Shown here one piece after another: positions 1 through 8,099 of a stretch of 10,834 nt of DNA; positions within the stretch are counted from its first letter, which is position 1; every line of letters begins with the position of its first letter. The stretch is taken from the NCBI GenBank assembly GCA_027604685.1, contig JADHYX010000570.1, positions 1-10,834 of the forward strand, written 5' to 3'. The translations under genes and the position numbers were made by a program. The stretch comes from Lobulomyces angularis (lineage: Eukaryota; Chytridiomycota; Chytridiomycetes; Lobulomycetales; Lobulomycetaceae). A model generated the notes under the pieces. The model was given only the letters and a program-made list of their open reading frames with translations, searched no databases and had not been told where the DNA came from.

Positions 1-526
1 AATTGTAAATCTGTCAAAAAAAAAAAAAAAAAAAAAAATTAATTTTATTAATTTAGTAACAAAAATAAACATAATTTATTTTTATGAGATAAAATTAGTT
101 ATCTTTCGACTATAATATAAATTTTTGTTGCTATCGATAGTATGGAAAAAATTGATTTATTCTTTCAAAGGATAAGTTAGTCAACGTGTTCTCTGATCTT
201 CACCAAATTGTAGTTGCAATTTTGATGTATAATTTGGAAAAAGAATTGATCTTTAACCGCACTAAATTGGCATTGCAAAAATTCTCATTAACATTTTAAT
301 AAAACTGTAGTCATATAACAAATTTAATTTTACTTAAAATCATCTAGAGGCCAATTTTTAAAGATAAAACTATTTTACAAAATATTTAATCAAATTATAA
401 AAAGTTCTTAGAAAAAAAAAGGTTTTTGGTATATAAATTGAGAATTAATACTTGTTTCTTGCCAAATACCTAAAATTTTTAGAATGTGTAAGTAAAAAAT
501 ACAAAAATTTTTAAATATTATTTTAT
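1..526. other. AT-rich intergenic DNA, no gene seen
   Basis: I see no open frame of useful length, no RNA gene and no convincing motif. An A-run of about 20 nt lies near position 20. The right end is the 3' flank of the minus-strand gene at 527-1090. The only possible coding sequence is a short alternative last exon of that gene near 445-469, described there. Confidence 0.5.
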
Positions 527-1090
527 TTACATTTCAGCGCTACATCTTGGTAATTTATTCCCAATTGAATTTTCGAATTTTAAATTCATATCTTGTTTTT
601 CATTGTCGGTTTTTTTTTTTTTTAACTTGGATTTTACTTTAAAAGAGAATACCAAAAACAGGCTTAAAAAACTTAAGAATAGAATGATGAAGATTAAAAC
701 TAAAAAGTATTTTAGTAGTGGTGTTTGGTTAAATGATTCAAAAATTCCAACATTTGATACTGAAGAGGAGGATGATGAATCGAAATTAGTAATTGGTGAA
801 GAGGAGAGTGTAGTCTGAATTAGAGATTTTGACGATAAGGTAGTAATAACTTTAATAATAGTAGGAGTTGTTGTTTCAAGAGTAGAAAGAGTTGAGTGCA
901 GAATAGTAGTTGGAGACGATAGAATAGTTGTGATGTCAGTTGTAGTAGCAGCTGTAGTTGTGAAATCAGTTGTAGTAGCTACTGCAGTTGTGAAATCAGT
1001 TGTAGTAGCTACTGTAGTTGTTAAAACTTCAGAATTTCTTAGCATCCTATTGTGAGTTTTTTGAATTTTTAATTTTGCAAAAATTCCCAT
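527..1090 (-). CDS. Thr/Ser-rich single-pass membrane protein
   Basis: No family recognised. The 187-aa frame has a Thr/Ser-rich region at about residues 23-112, starting with near-identical 10-residue units (VATTTDFTTA, VATTTDFTTT, AATTTDITTI) and ending in a six-Ser run. One strong membrane segment follows at about 128-150, then a basic stretch (KVKSKLKKKK, 151-160) and a short polar tail. This layout, a probably O-glycosylated ectodomain, one helix and a charged cytoplasmic tail, resembles fungal wall-stress sensors of the Mid2/Wsc type in architecture only. No signal peptide is visible at the chosen Met; the next Met is residue 16, and I found no upstream exon encoding one. The extreme 3' end may be spliced: GTAAAT at 530 down to an AG at 471-470 would replace the stop by a seven-residue tail. 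A plus-strand frame at 603-818 is its antisense shadow. Confidence 0.55.
   Translation of the reverse strand: MGIFAKLKIQKTHNRMLRNSEVLTTTVATTTDFTTAVATTTDFTTTAATTTDITTILSSPTTILHSTLSTLETTTPTIIKVITTLSSKSLIQTTLSSSPITNFDSSSSSSVSNVGIFESFNQTPLLKYFLVLIFIILFLSFLSLFLVFSFKVKSKLKKKKTDNEKQDMNLKFENSIGNKLPRCSAEM
924..1020. repeat. 30-nt tandem repeat, 3 units plus partial
   Basis: The units are 924-953, 954-983 and 984-1013, with a 7-nt partial copy at 1014-1020. Units 2 and 3 differ by one base; unit 1 has a few more changes. The period is a multiple of three and encodes the 10-residue Thr-rich units of the minus-strand protein, so gain or loss of a unit keeps the frame. This is the usual mode of length variation in surface proteins. 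Confidence 0.85.
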
Positions 1091-2358
1091 TCGAAAAAAA
1101 AAACCAAATAGTAGATAATTTTAATTTTAAAGATTATCGTAAATTTTTTTCTTCTTTTATTTTTATTTTATTTTTTTTTTTCCAATTTTACATATTGACT
1201 TTTTGTTTTTAATTTGATTTTATTTTTAATTTTTTTTTAAAAAATTCTGAAATTGTTTTTATTTTTTTAATTTTTTTTTTAAAAAATTTATAAAAAAAAA
1301 AATTAATTTTTGTTTTTTTTTTTATTTTTATATTGGAGATTTTTTTTGAAACAAACAAATTTTTTTAAATTGGAAACTGAAATATGTGTAATCATGAAGT
1401 TGGTGAAAAAACAAGGTAACATAATTTGTTAGGAATGTGTAATTTTGAGGAAAGGATTTTTAAGGTCTGTGTTTCACAAAACATTCACCTATTACATTGT
1501 TTTTTTATGGTACAGCCAATCAAACACTACTAGGTTCTAAACTGAAAAAGTAGCACCTTTTGGATTAATTTCTATAAATAACTGAGCTTCATTCGTTACT
1601 GTAAAAGTAAAAATTTTCTTAAGCAACGCAAACATCCCTCATTTTTTTTTAAATTTCGTTATACAGCATAAATAACCTGACGTAAATTTTTTACCAAAAC
1701 TTTCAAAAAGTGATTTAATCAAACCTTTTTGTATCCAGTTCTATACCATAGTTTAGTTTTAGTGATTCTAGTTTAGATAATCTTTATAATCGTGGATCGC
1801 GTACTAAAGAGATTGATTTTATCAATAATATCACTTAAAAATTATTGCTTATTTAAAACAAAAGAAATGAGAAAAGAAGAAATGTGTTTAATTCTACTTA
1901 ACAAAAGCATTAATTACAAAGAAATTGAATAAGTATATTTCTGGTGGTTGCAAGGGCACTACAAATTATCAATTAAGTACAAGGTAATACTTTAAGAGTT
2001 GTAAATAAGAATAGTAGAGCAAGTGATATTAATATGGATAGTAGAAGTGGTAAGTGCTGGATATTAAAATAAAAAGGATAGTACAAGATTAAAATAAATA
2101 AGATTGTTGAGTAGGAAGCAATTATTTTATTCTTTAAAGTTCTCTTTGTTGATTTTATATTTAAAGTTCTCTAATAACTCAATTTTCACCTATTTTTTAT
2201 TCATTCGCCTTACGTAATTGTCATCTTCTGAGGCGTGCGACAGCTGACTATGAGGATTTTTTGGTAAAAATAAAAATAAAAAAAATAAAATTTTTTTCTT
2301 ACCCAATTTCCAAAAAAATTTATAAGTTTAATCTATTTTAGTTACTTAATTTCTTTTT
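1091..2358. other. Intergenic region between divergent genes
   Basis: This lies between the minus-strand membrane-protein gene and the plus-strand acyl-CoA oxidase gene, so it should hold both promoters. 1100-1350 is mostly T/A homopolymer. 1380-2260 is more complex but has no long open frame on either strand. The sequence TTTAAAGTTCTCT occurs at about 2135 and 2160 as a short direct repeat. A locally GC-richer patch at 2229-2256 contains the palindrome CAGCTG (2241-2246), about 115 nt before the ACOX start. I cannot assign any of these as a proven regulatory site. Confidence 0.45.
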
Positions 2359-5300
2359 ATGGGTGCTTTAGATTCTGAGAGATTAAATCCTTCTTTTAAT
2401 GTAATACTTTTTCTTTTGTTTTATTTTTTTTTTTGATTTTTATCTTATTACATTTTTTTGGATTTTATTAGGTTAGAGAATTAACTTATTTGTTAGATGG
2501 TGGCAAACAGAACACTGAACTTCGAGGTATTTTAAGAAAAAACATTAAAAAGAAATAATAATTTTAAACAAAAAAATAAAAATAAAATTTGTTAAAATTT
2601 AATAAAATAATAATAAAAATTTTTTATTTAACAAAAAAAATAAAACAAATTAAAATTTAGTAAAAAAAATTAAAAAAAAAATAAATTCTTGTTTATTTTT
2701 CCAAAACAACCAAAAAAAAACTACAAATAAAAATTCAAATAAATTAAATTTAAATTTTTTTTTTTAAATTAAAAAATAGAAAATATTATGTTATCTCTAC
2801 AGAGAGATCCAGTTTTTGATATCTCAGATTATCATGATTTAGATTTGCAAACCATTAGAGAAAAAACTATGCAAAAAGTAAGAAGAATGGCTTTTTACCT
2901 TTCTCAAGAACCTGTTCCTGTTTCTCATGTTAGAATGCAACTTCTTTCTCTGTTAGATCCGGGAGCTTGGACTAGAGTTGGCGTTCATTGTAATTCAGTT
3001 TTTTTTCTTTTTTTACAACTAAATTTTTTTTTTTTTTTTTTTTTTTCATTTAGATGGACTCTTTTTTAACACCGTTAGAGGTCAAGCCACTCCTGAACAA
3101 TTTGGTTATTGGGTTGCTAAAGGAGCTATTGCTTTAAATGGTGTTACTGGCTGTTTTGCTATGACTGAACTGGGTCACGGTTCTAATGTTGCTGGTATGA
3201 ATTAACCGCCTTTTTTATTTTTTATTTAATTATTAGGACTTGAAACTACTGCTACTTACGATGAAGCCTCTGATGAGTTTATTATTCATACTCCAACGTT
3301 GACTGCTACAAGTACAAAATATTTATTTTTTTAAGTTAATATAACATGAACTTTTTATTTTTATTTTTTTGGATAATAGAGTGGTGGATTGGTGGTGCTG
3401 CGCAAACAGCAAATCATGCTGTTGTTTTTGCTCAGTTAATTGTAAAAGGGAAAAAATTTGGAGTAAAATCATTTGTTGTTCAATTAAGAGATAAAGATTT
3501 CAGATTATTGCCTGGTGTTGTGATTGGTGATATAGGTGCCAAAATGGGAAGACATGGAACTGATAATGGTTTGAATATATATCTTTACATGTTAATTTAT
3601 TTTTTTTCAATTCATTGTTAAGGTTGGATTCAATTTACCTATCTTAGAATTCCACGGTCTCATATGCTCATGAAACATACTAAGGTTCATAGAGATGGAA
3701 CTGTAATTGAACCTCCACTTCAGCAATTAGCATACGGTGCGTTAATCAATGGACGAGTTTCAATGGTAGTAGATTCTGGGAATGTTTCCAAAAAAGCTTT
3801 AACGGTTGCTCTGCGTTATGCTGCCGTCAGAAGACAATTTGGGTAAGAAAATATATATTGAAAATTTTTTTTTTTTCTAATTTTATGATATAAAAATAAA
3901 AATAAAAAAAAATAGGGGATCAGAAAATGAACCTGAAACTAAACTTTTAGATTATATTATTCATCAACATCGTTTAATCCCTTTAGTTGCTCAAACCTTT
4001 GCTATGCGTAAAATAAAAATAAAATAAATATTTATAAAAAAAAAAATTTTAAATAAAAAAATCAGATTTTACCGGTGTAGAAGTTAATTCCATTTATGAA
4101 GATTTAATGACAGAAATGGAATGTTTAAGACCTGGTGATGCGAATGCCAAAGCAGTGTTGGAAAATTTAAGAGATGTCCATGGGACTTCAGCTGGACTTA
4201 AAGCTTTTTGCACTTGGATGTGTCTTAAAATCATTGATGAATGTCGTCAATCTCTAGGGGGTAAAAATGAAAAATGAAAAAAAAAAAAAAGTTTCTTTTT
4301 ATTGATCTTTTTTTTTTAAATCTAAATTTTTTTTTATTTTAGGTCATGGATATAGTGCTTACACTGGTCTTTCAAGTCTTTATAGTGATTTTGCTGTACA
4401 GTGTACATGGTGTGACATTATATATATTACTCTTGTAATAATAGATTTTAAAAATAGGGAAGGGGATAATACAATTTTAACTTTACAAGCAGGTAGATAC
4501 CTGATTGGATGCTATCGGGATTCCAAAAAAGGAATTAAGCAACCAAAAGGAGTTTCATATTTAAATAATCTGGCTGGATCGTTAAATAAAATTTCAAACG
4601 CTAAAGCATCCGAAGAAATAGCAAGTTTAGAAAGTCTCGGAGAAGCTTTTGATTTTGTTGTAGCAAATGTTGTAAAAAATGCAGGAGAACATTTTGAAAG
4701 TTTAAAAGCTAAAGGTTTAAGTGACGAACAAGCTTACGAGGAATGTTCTTCTTCAAGGCTACTTGCTGCAAAGTTGCATTCATATGTAAGCTTTATTTTT
4801 TTATTTTTTATTTTTATTTTTTAGGGATATCTATTTCATCGCTTTAAAGACGCTGTTAAAAAAACTATTCAACCTGATCTGAAATCAATACTTGAAAAGT
4901 TATGTTTACTGTATGGATTGCATACCATACAAGAAAATTCTGGATCATTTTTAGAATATAAATATTTCAATTCAACACAAGTAAAAAAAAAAAAAAATTG
5001 ATTAAATAAATAATAATTTTATTTATTTTTTTTCAGATTGATTGGGTTAGAGAAAGAGTAACATTTTATTGTAAATTATTAAGAAAAGACTGTATTATTT
5101 TAACGGATAGTTGGAATTTATCTGATCATATTATTAATTCACCATTAGGAAGATTTGATGGAAATGTTTATGAGGTTTTTTATTTTTTTTTTTTTTTTAA
5201 TTATCTTTCTTTTTTTTTTTTGTAATCTAGCATTACTTTAATTTGGTAAAAAAACATCATCAACCTGGAGCTATACCTAGTTACTTTAATAAGGAAATTT

Positions 5301-5362
5301 TACCTATGTTAAATAGATCCTTAGTACAAGAAGATCCATTGGAAATTGATGATGAAGAATAA
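2359..5362 (+). CDS. Peroxisomal acyl-CoA oxidase, 14 exons
   Basis: Flavoenzyme of the first step of peroxisomal beta-oxidation: acyl-CoA + O2 to trans-2-enoyl-CoA + H2O2. Exons: 2359-2400, 2472-2526, 2780-2989, 3054-3194, 3237-3311, 3380-3568, 3623-3842, 3916-4007, 4066-4260, 4343-4409, 4458-4785, 4825-4980, 5037-5174, 5231-5362. They total 2040 nt, or 679 aa plus TAA, the usual family length; all junctions are GT...AG and keep frame. The N-terminal helical domain includes [20 protein letters not shown] near the start. The FAD-site signature TELGHGSN is at 140-147, GGHGY at 406-410, and the WEGDN block puts the expected catalytic Glu at 430. The C-terminal domain carries [13 protein letters not shown]. 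The start is the first ATG in frame with the conserved N-terminus. The protein ends in DDEE: no PTS1 tripeptide and no clear PTS2, so import would need another route. Intron 2 (253 nt) is unusually long here. AATAAA overlaps the stop codon. Confidence 0.95.
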
Positions 5363-5590
5363 AAAAAAAATTGTTAATTTTTTTTATTATTTTTTCTTTT
5401 TATTTTTTTTTAATTTATTCATTCTTTTCCTTTTTTTTTCTAGTAATAATTTTTTTCCTTTTTTTTTTTCTTAATATTTTATATAAAACAATAACAATAA
5501 CAAACAAAAATATATATAATTATATAGTAATATATGATCATAAAAAAAATAAAATAAAATAAAAGAAAAGAAAAAGAAATTTTTTTTTTT
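5363..5590. other. Low-complexity AT flank after ACOX
   Basis: The sequence consists of alternating T-rich (5370-5475), A/T mixed and A-rich (5540-5580) tracts. Open frames here on both strands encode only Phe/Lys/Ile/Tyr runs and are composition artefacts. It should contain the ACOX 3' UTR and polyadenylation region. Confidence 0.6.
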
Positions 5591-5741
5591 TAATTTATTG
5601 ATGATACAGTACAAAGTCAAGTGTTGTCTTGGGGGATTGCCTTGCATAAACACCATATCTATACCAATTTTCCTTCTGGAAGCTTTAATCTCAGGTAAGA
5701 GATTTACTTGAAGAGTTTCTATATAATTGTATTAGTTTTGG

Positions 5742-5928
5742 TTACCTTCTAAAGAAAGCTACAAGTGATCCTAAACCAAAAACCGAGAAGATCCAAAAAA
5801 CATTATCCAAATAATTTGCAAATTTGATGGCAAATTTTCTTATCTACACTTGAATGACATCGAAAATGAATATCTTTACCTTTTCTAAGCTTTCTTACTG
5901 TAGTTTTCATCCGACCGAAGTATGTCAT
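5742..5928 (-). CDS. Possible 43-aa membrane peptide, two exons
   Basis: No family recognised. The model joins exon 5928-5899 (ATG, ten codons, MTYFGRMKTT) to exon 5843-5742 through a 55-nt intron (GTAAGA...GTGTAG, 5898-5844) that keeps frame and matches the ACOX introns in size and borders. The product has a basic N-terminus (IRKFAIKF), a strong membrane helix containing NVFWIFSVFGLGSLVAFF and a terminal RR. The end could instead be a donor (AG/GTAACC) leading to a third exon containing RKIGIDMVFMQ. Evidence against: a rival plus-strand reading of the same DNA (5594-5694 spliced over 5695-5735 to a stop at 5812-5814) has an equally good donor, CAG/GTAAGAG, though no ATG. Local base complexity is clearly gene-like compared with its surroundings; the strand and exact model remain uncertain. 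Confidence 0.35.
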
Positions 5929-6002
5929 AAATCAGTTTGTACATGTAAAAAAATATAGTCTTTAATTTCATTCACACTGAAGTATCATTTTTACAGTATC
6001 AC

Positions 6003-6061
6003 TTTTTTTTGCTCATTTTCTTTCTAAAAAAGTTTTTTTTGCTCACTTTTTTCTAAAAAAG
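6003..6061. repeat. Two tandem ~30-nt T-rich repeats
   Basis: The two units are about 6003-6032 and 6033-6061. Each is a T8 run followed by GCTCA, a T/C-rich stretch and CTAAAAAAG. They are flanked on both sides by TTTACAGTATC (about 5990-6001 and 6067-6077), so the pair sits inside a larger duplication. The array ends just before the left arm of the inverted repeat. Confidence 0.7.
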
Positions 6062-6088
6062 TTTTTTTTACAGTATCTTTTTTTTTGC

Positions 6089-6166
6089 ATAAAGCATTTA
6101 GTTGGGAAACTCTAGTTGTCTCTTAAACAACACTTTGAAATTTTCTCAAATTCAAATTATGTTATT
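6089..6166 (+). repeat. Left arm of 1.6-kb-spaced inverted repeat
   Basis: These 78 nt pair with the reverse complement of 7756-7846. I count one substitution (T for G in TCTTAAACAAC) and one 13-nt gap just after TTTTCTCAA. The arm contains the codons for KAFSWETLVVS, the C-terminus of the minus-strand ORF at 7797-8099; here the next codon is TAA instead of GAA. The arm also carries 17 nt lying beyond that ORF's stop, so the copied unit is not simply the ORF. Confidence 0.9.
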
Positions 6167-6768
6167 AAAGAAACCTTTAGTAAGTAAAAAATCAATACTT
6201 CAGAAGAATTTCCAAAAAGATATGGAGGGTTTGGGGGCTAAAATAAATTTGACATTGGTGGCACTGAATTTTTTGTGTAACGTTTTTTATTTTAAAAAAA
6301 TGTCCCACCCAAATATTGTCCTTTTGACATATCAAGGTTAAGTTATCAAGATAAGAAAGACTTATATAGTCTTTTGGGACACGATTTAAAAAGAGAAAAA
6401 AAGATATGGGTTGATATAAACAGCTCCGGTGGTCCTTTGAATGTTGATAATATTACCAAAAAGTTTCAATCTATACGTATATATTTTATTTAAATATTAA
6501 TATCTTATTTAAATATATTTAATATTATATAGTAATGATTAAGAAAGATGATTTATTACCAGAGAAGAATAGCAGGTTGTCAGGAATAGTCAACGATTCT
6601 GCAAAGGCAATCCAAAAACGCATATTAGAAGAGCAAACTCAATCTACAATGACATCTGAGAAAAGAAAGGAATATAACGAAATAGTTGCAAGTATTGAAG
6701 TGAACTTGGGGAAAAAATTAGAAAAATATTCCTTGGAAGATGATGATTTTGAAGATTATATTGAGTAA
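6128..6768 (+). pseudogene. Decayed gene with four TAA codons, one intron
   Basis: Family not recognised. One frame reads as protein from about 6128 to 6476 with blocks such as EEFPKRYGGFGG, NKFDIGGTEFFV and PPKYCPFDISRLSYQDKKDL, but is interrupted by TAA at 6185, 6239, 6278 and 6293. A GTATAT...ATATAG intron (6477-6532, 56 nt) joins it in frame to 6533-6768, a Lys/Glu-rich, acidic-ended segment finishing LEDDDFEDYIE and TAA. The 77-aa stretch from the ATG at 6535 is thus probably a last exon rather than a gene of its own. The intron resembles host introns, which argues for a host or domesticated gene rather than raw viral DNA. Its 5' part runs into the left inverted-repeat arm, so the true N-terminus is lost or replaced. 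A different-frame ORF at 6102-6341 is its shadow. Confidence 0.5.
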
Positions 6769-6769
6769 A

Positions 6770-7782
6770 ATTTAATGTACTATTAAGAAAATTGTTATGA
6801 AGACCATTCCAACCATGTTGTAAAGAATTTATTCTTAAATTTGATCCACCTCCAGATTTAGTTTCAGTGAAAATCCATACATACCAGTAAAAATGAAATT
6901 ATTTTCATCAATCACCTCTCTAAAATTAAAGGGTACCGAATTCAAGTCTGTATTAGTAAATCCTCCAACAGGTTCAACATTATATAAATAAAACTTTTGA
7001 TTAGCATTTAATATTCCATGAAAACCTGAATGTGTTATTGTTAAAGGTAAAATATTTGGTTGAAGTGGATCAATAAAATTACTAACGATGAATTGATCTA
7101 AACCAATTACAGTTATATTTAAATAATATCCATTTATTGGTGGAACTGAATTTGTATTATTTAATCTAATATTATCACCAGTTATTAAACCATGTGGAAA
7201 TAAAGTAGTTATTAATACTTGATCTATTGCATATTGATCAATTGATACAATTGAATTGAAACCATGATTATTATAATATCATATGTAATATTTTTGTTCC
7301 AATATAACAATAAGATATATCCGATACCCTTTCAGTATAACACCTTATACTAAATACATCAGGTGATACTTCTGAATAAACTTCATTTTCACCTTGGTGT
7401 TCGAGATTAGTATAAATCGAAGGTTGAACATTAAAATTAAATAATTTTATTCTATCATTCACTTGTAAACCATGATCTTCTGCTACTAAAAAAGTAGTCT
7501 TTCCAACAATTCTATCTTGAACATTTATAGTTTTTGTTGTAATCGGATTACCGATTCCATACTTACACTACTATTTTCTATTGGAAATCCTAATACATCA
7601 GCAATGGTATCCGAGTAATTACCAAATAAAAATTGATAAGATGCCAAAGTACCAACCTTAACTGAAGGACCACCTCCAGTACTACCAGAAAGTGCAATAT
7701 CGGTTATTTGTACAGTAAATGTATTTGGATTAGTAACTTCAGCAGTGAATAATCCAATAACATAATTTGAATAATATTGTTT
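6770..7782 (-). pseudogene. Giant-virus-like structural protein remnant
   Basis: Reading leftwards, the coding signal continues for about 1 kb but changes frame at least three times. Pieces: 7782 to ~7553 (NPNTFTVQITDIALSGSTGG, later FLFGNYSDTIADVLGFPIEN), ~7551 to 7271 (GNPITTKTINVQDRIVGKTT, later HGLQVNDRIKLFNF), ~7264 to ~6868 (NHGFNSIVSID, FPHGLITGDNIRLNNTNS, VGGFTNTDLNSVPFNFREVI) and ~6867 to ~6770 (TETKSGGGSNLRINSLQHGW). The recurring HGL-x-x-(G/N)D-x-I-x-L motif, followed by an Asn-rich strand and a Gly-rich turn, is the beta-rich module I associate with large structural proteins of amoeba-infecting nucleocytoplasmic giant viruses; similar modules occur in phage proteins. No intact start or domain end is visible, and the signal stops at 6770, against the stop codon of the convergent gene. 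The family assignment rests on pattern memory only. Confidence 0.5.
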
Positions 7783-7846
7783 TTATTGAGAAAATTTCAA
7801 AGTGTTGTTTCAGAGACAACTAGAGTTTCCCAACTAAATGCTTTAT
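7756..7846 (-). repeat. Right arm of inverted repeat
   Basis: This is the reverse-complement partner of 6089-6166 and is 13 nt longer. The extra 13 nt include the AATAAA that follows the stop codon of the minus-strand ORF at 7797-8099. Because the full ORF adjoins this arm, it is the likelier source and the left arm the copy. Confidence 0.9.
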
Positions 7847-8099
7847 TCAATTCGTTTTTAATGTCTGTATATTCTGGATTGTCCCTGGGAATTTTTTTGA
7901 TTTGTAGCCCAACTCTTCCATAGGTTTTTGAATTAGAAATTTTAACTTTTAATTGGAGCTCAACTTTAAGTCTATTTCTTTCCCACCATTTCCTCAAAAC
8001 GACAGGACTTTTTCCAATCTTTGATTCAATGAGAATCCAAGCACATCGTTCTTTGCACAAAACATTAATTTGATGAATTTCCAAGTCGCTGTAGGTCAA
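7797..8099 (-). CDS. Probable helix-turn-helix ORF lacking an ATG
   Basis: The 100-aa frame begins at a TTG (reading LTYSDLEIHQINVLCK) and stays open upstream to a TGA at 8139-8141 without any ATG. It stops at TGA (7797-7799) with AATAAA a few bases downstream. Residues about 3-45 (DLEIHQI, then AWILIESKIGKSPVVLRKWW) have the spacing of a helix-turn-helix as in the N-termini of transposases and resolvases: a short acidic helix, then a helix with K-I-G-K-S-x-x-x-(L/V)-x-(K/R)-W. The rest, rich in basic and hydrophobic residues, matches nothing I know. The missing ATG suggests a mutated start, a lost upstream exon or a dead copy. Its 3' end is duplicated in inverted orientation at 6089-6137, which fits a mobile-element origin. 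Function is inferred from the fold-like pattern only. Confidence 0.4.
   Translation of the reverse strand: MTYSDLEIHQINVLCKERCAWILIESKIGKSPVVLRKWWERNRLKVELQLKVKISNSKTYGRVGLQIKKIPRDNPEYTDIKNELNKAFSWETLVVSETTL

Noticed and set aside
603..818. Plus-strand 71-aa ORF
   Set aside because: It lies wholly inside the minus-strand membrane-protein gene and is its antisense shadow, with a Phe run from a T-tract.
1018..1212. 64-aa Phe-rich plus-strand ORF
   Set aside because: Translation of T-tracts in the 5' flank of the minus-strand gene.
5371..5656. Phe/Ile/Tyr-rich ORFs on both strands
   Set aside because: They run through T/A homopolymer and have no protein-like composition.
6102..6341. 79-aa plus-strand ORF starting in the left repeat arm
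   Set aside because: The neighbouring frame of the same DNA carries coherent protein blocks despite TAA codons, so this ORF is a shadow that happens to be open.
6128..6768. A reassigned genetic code (TAA as Gln) for the host
   Set aside because: ACOX has 679 codons with no internal TAA, uses CAA for Gln and ends in TAA; the surface-protein gene also ends in TAA. It could apply only to the source of the inserted DNA.
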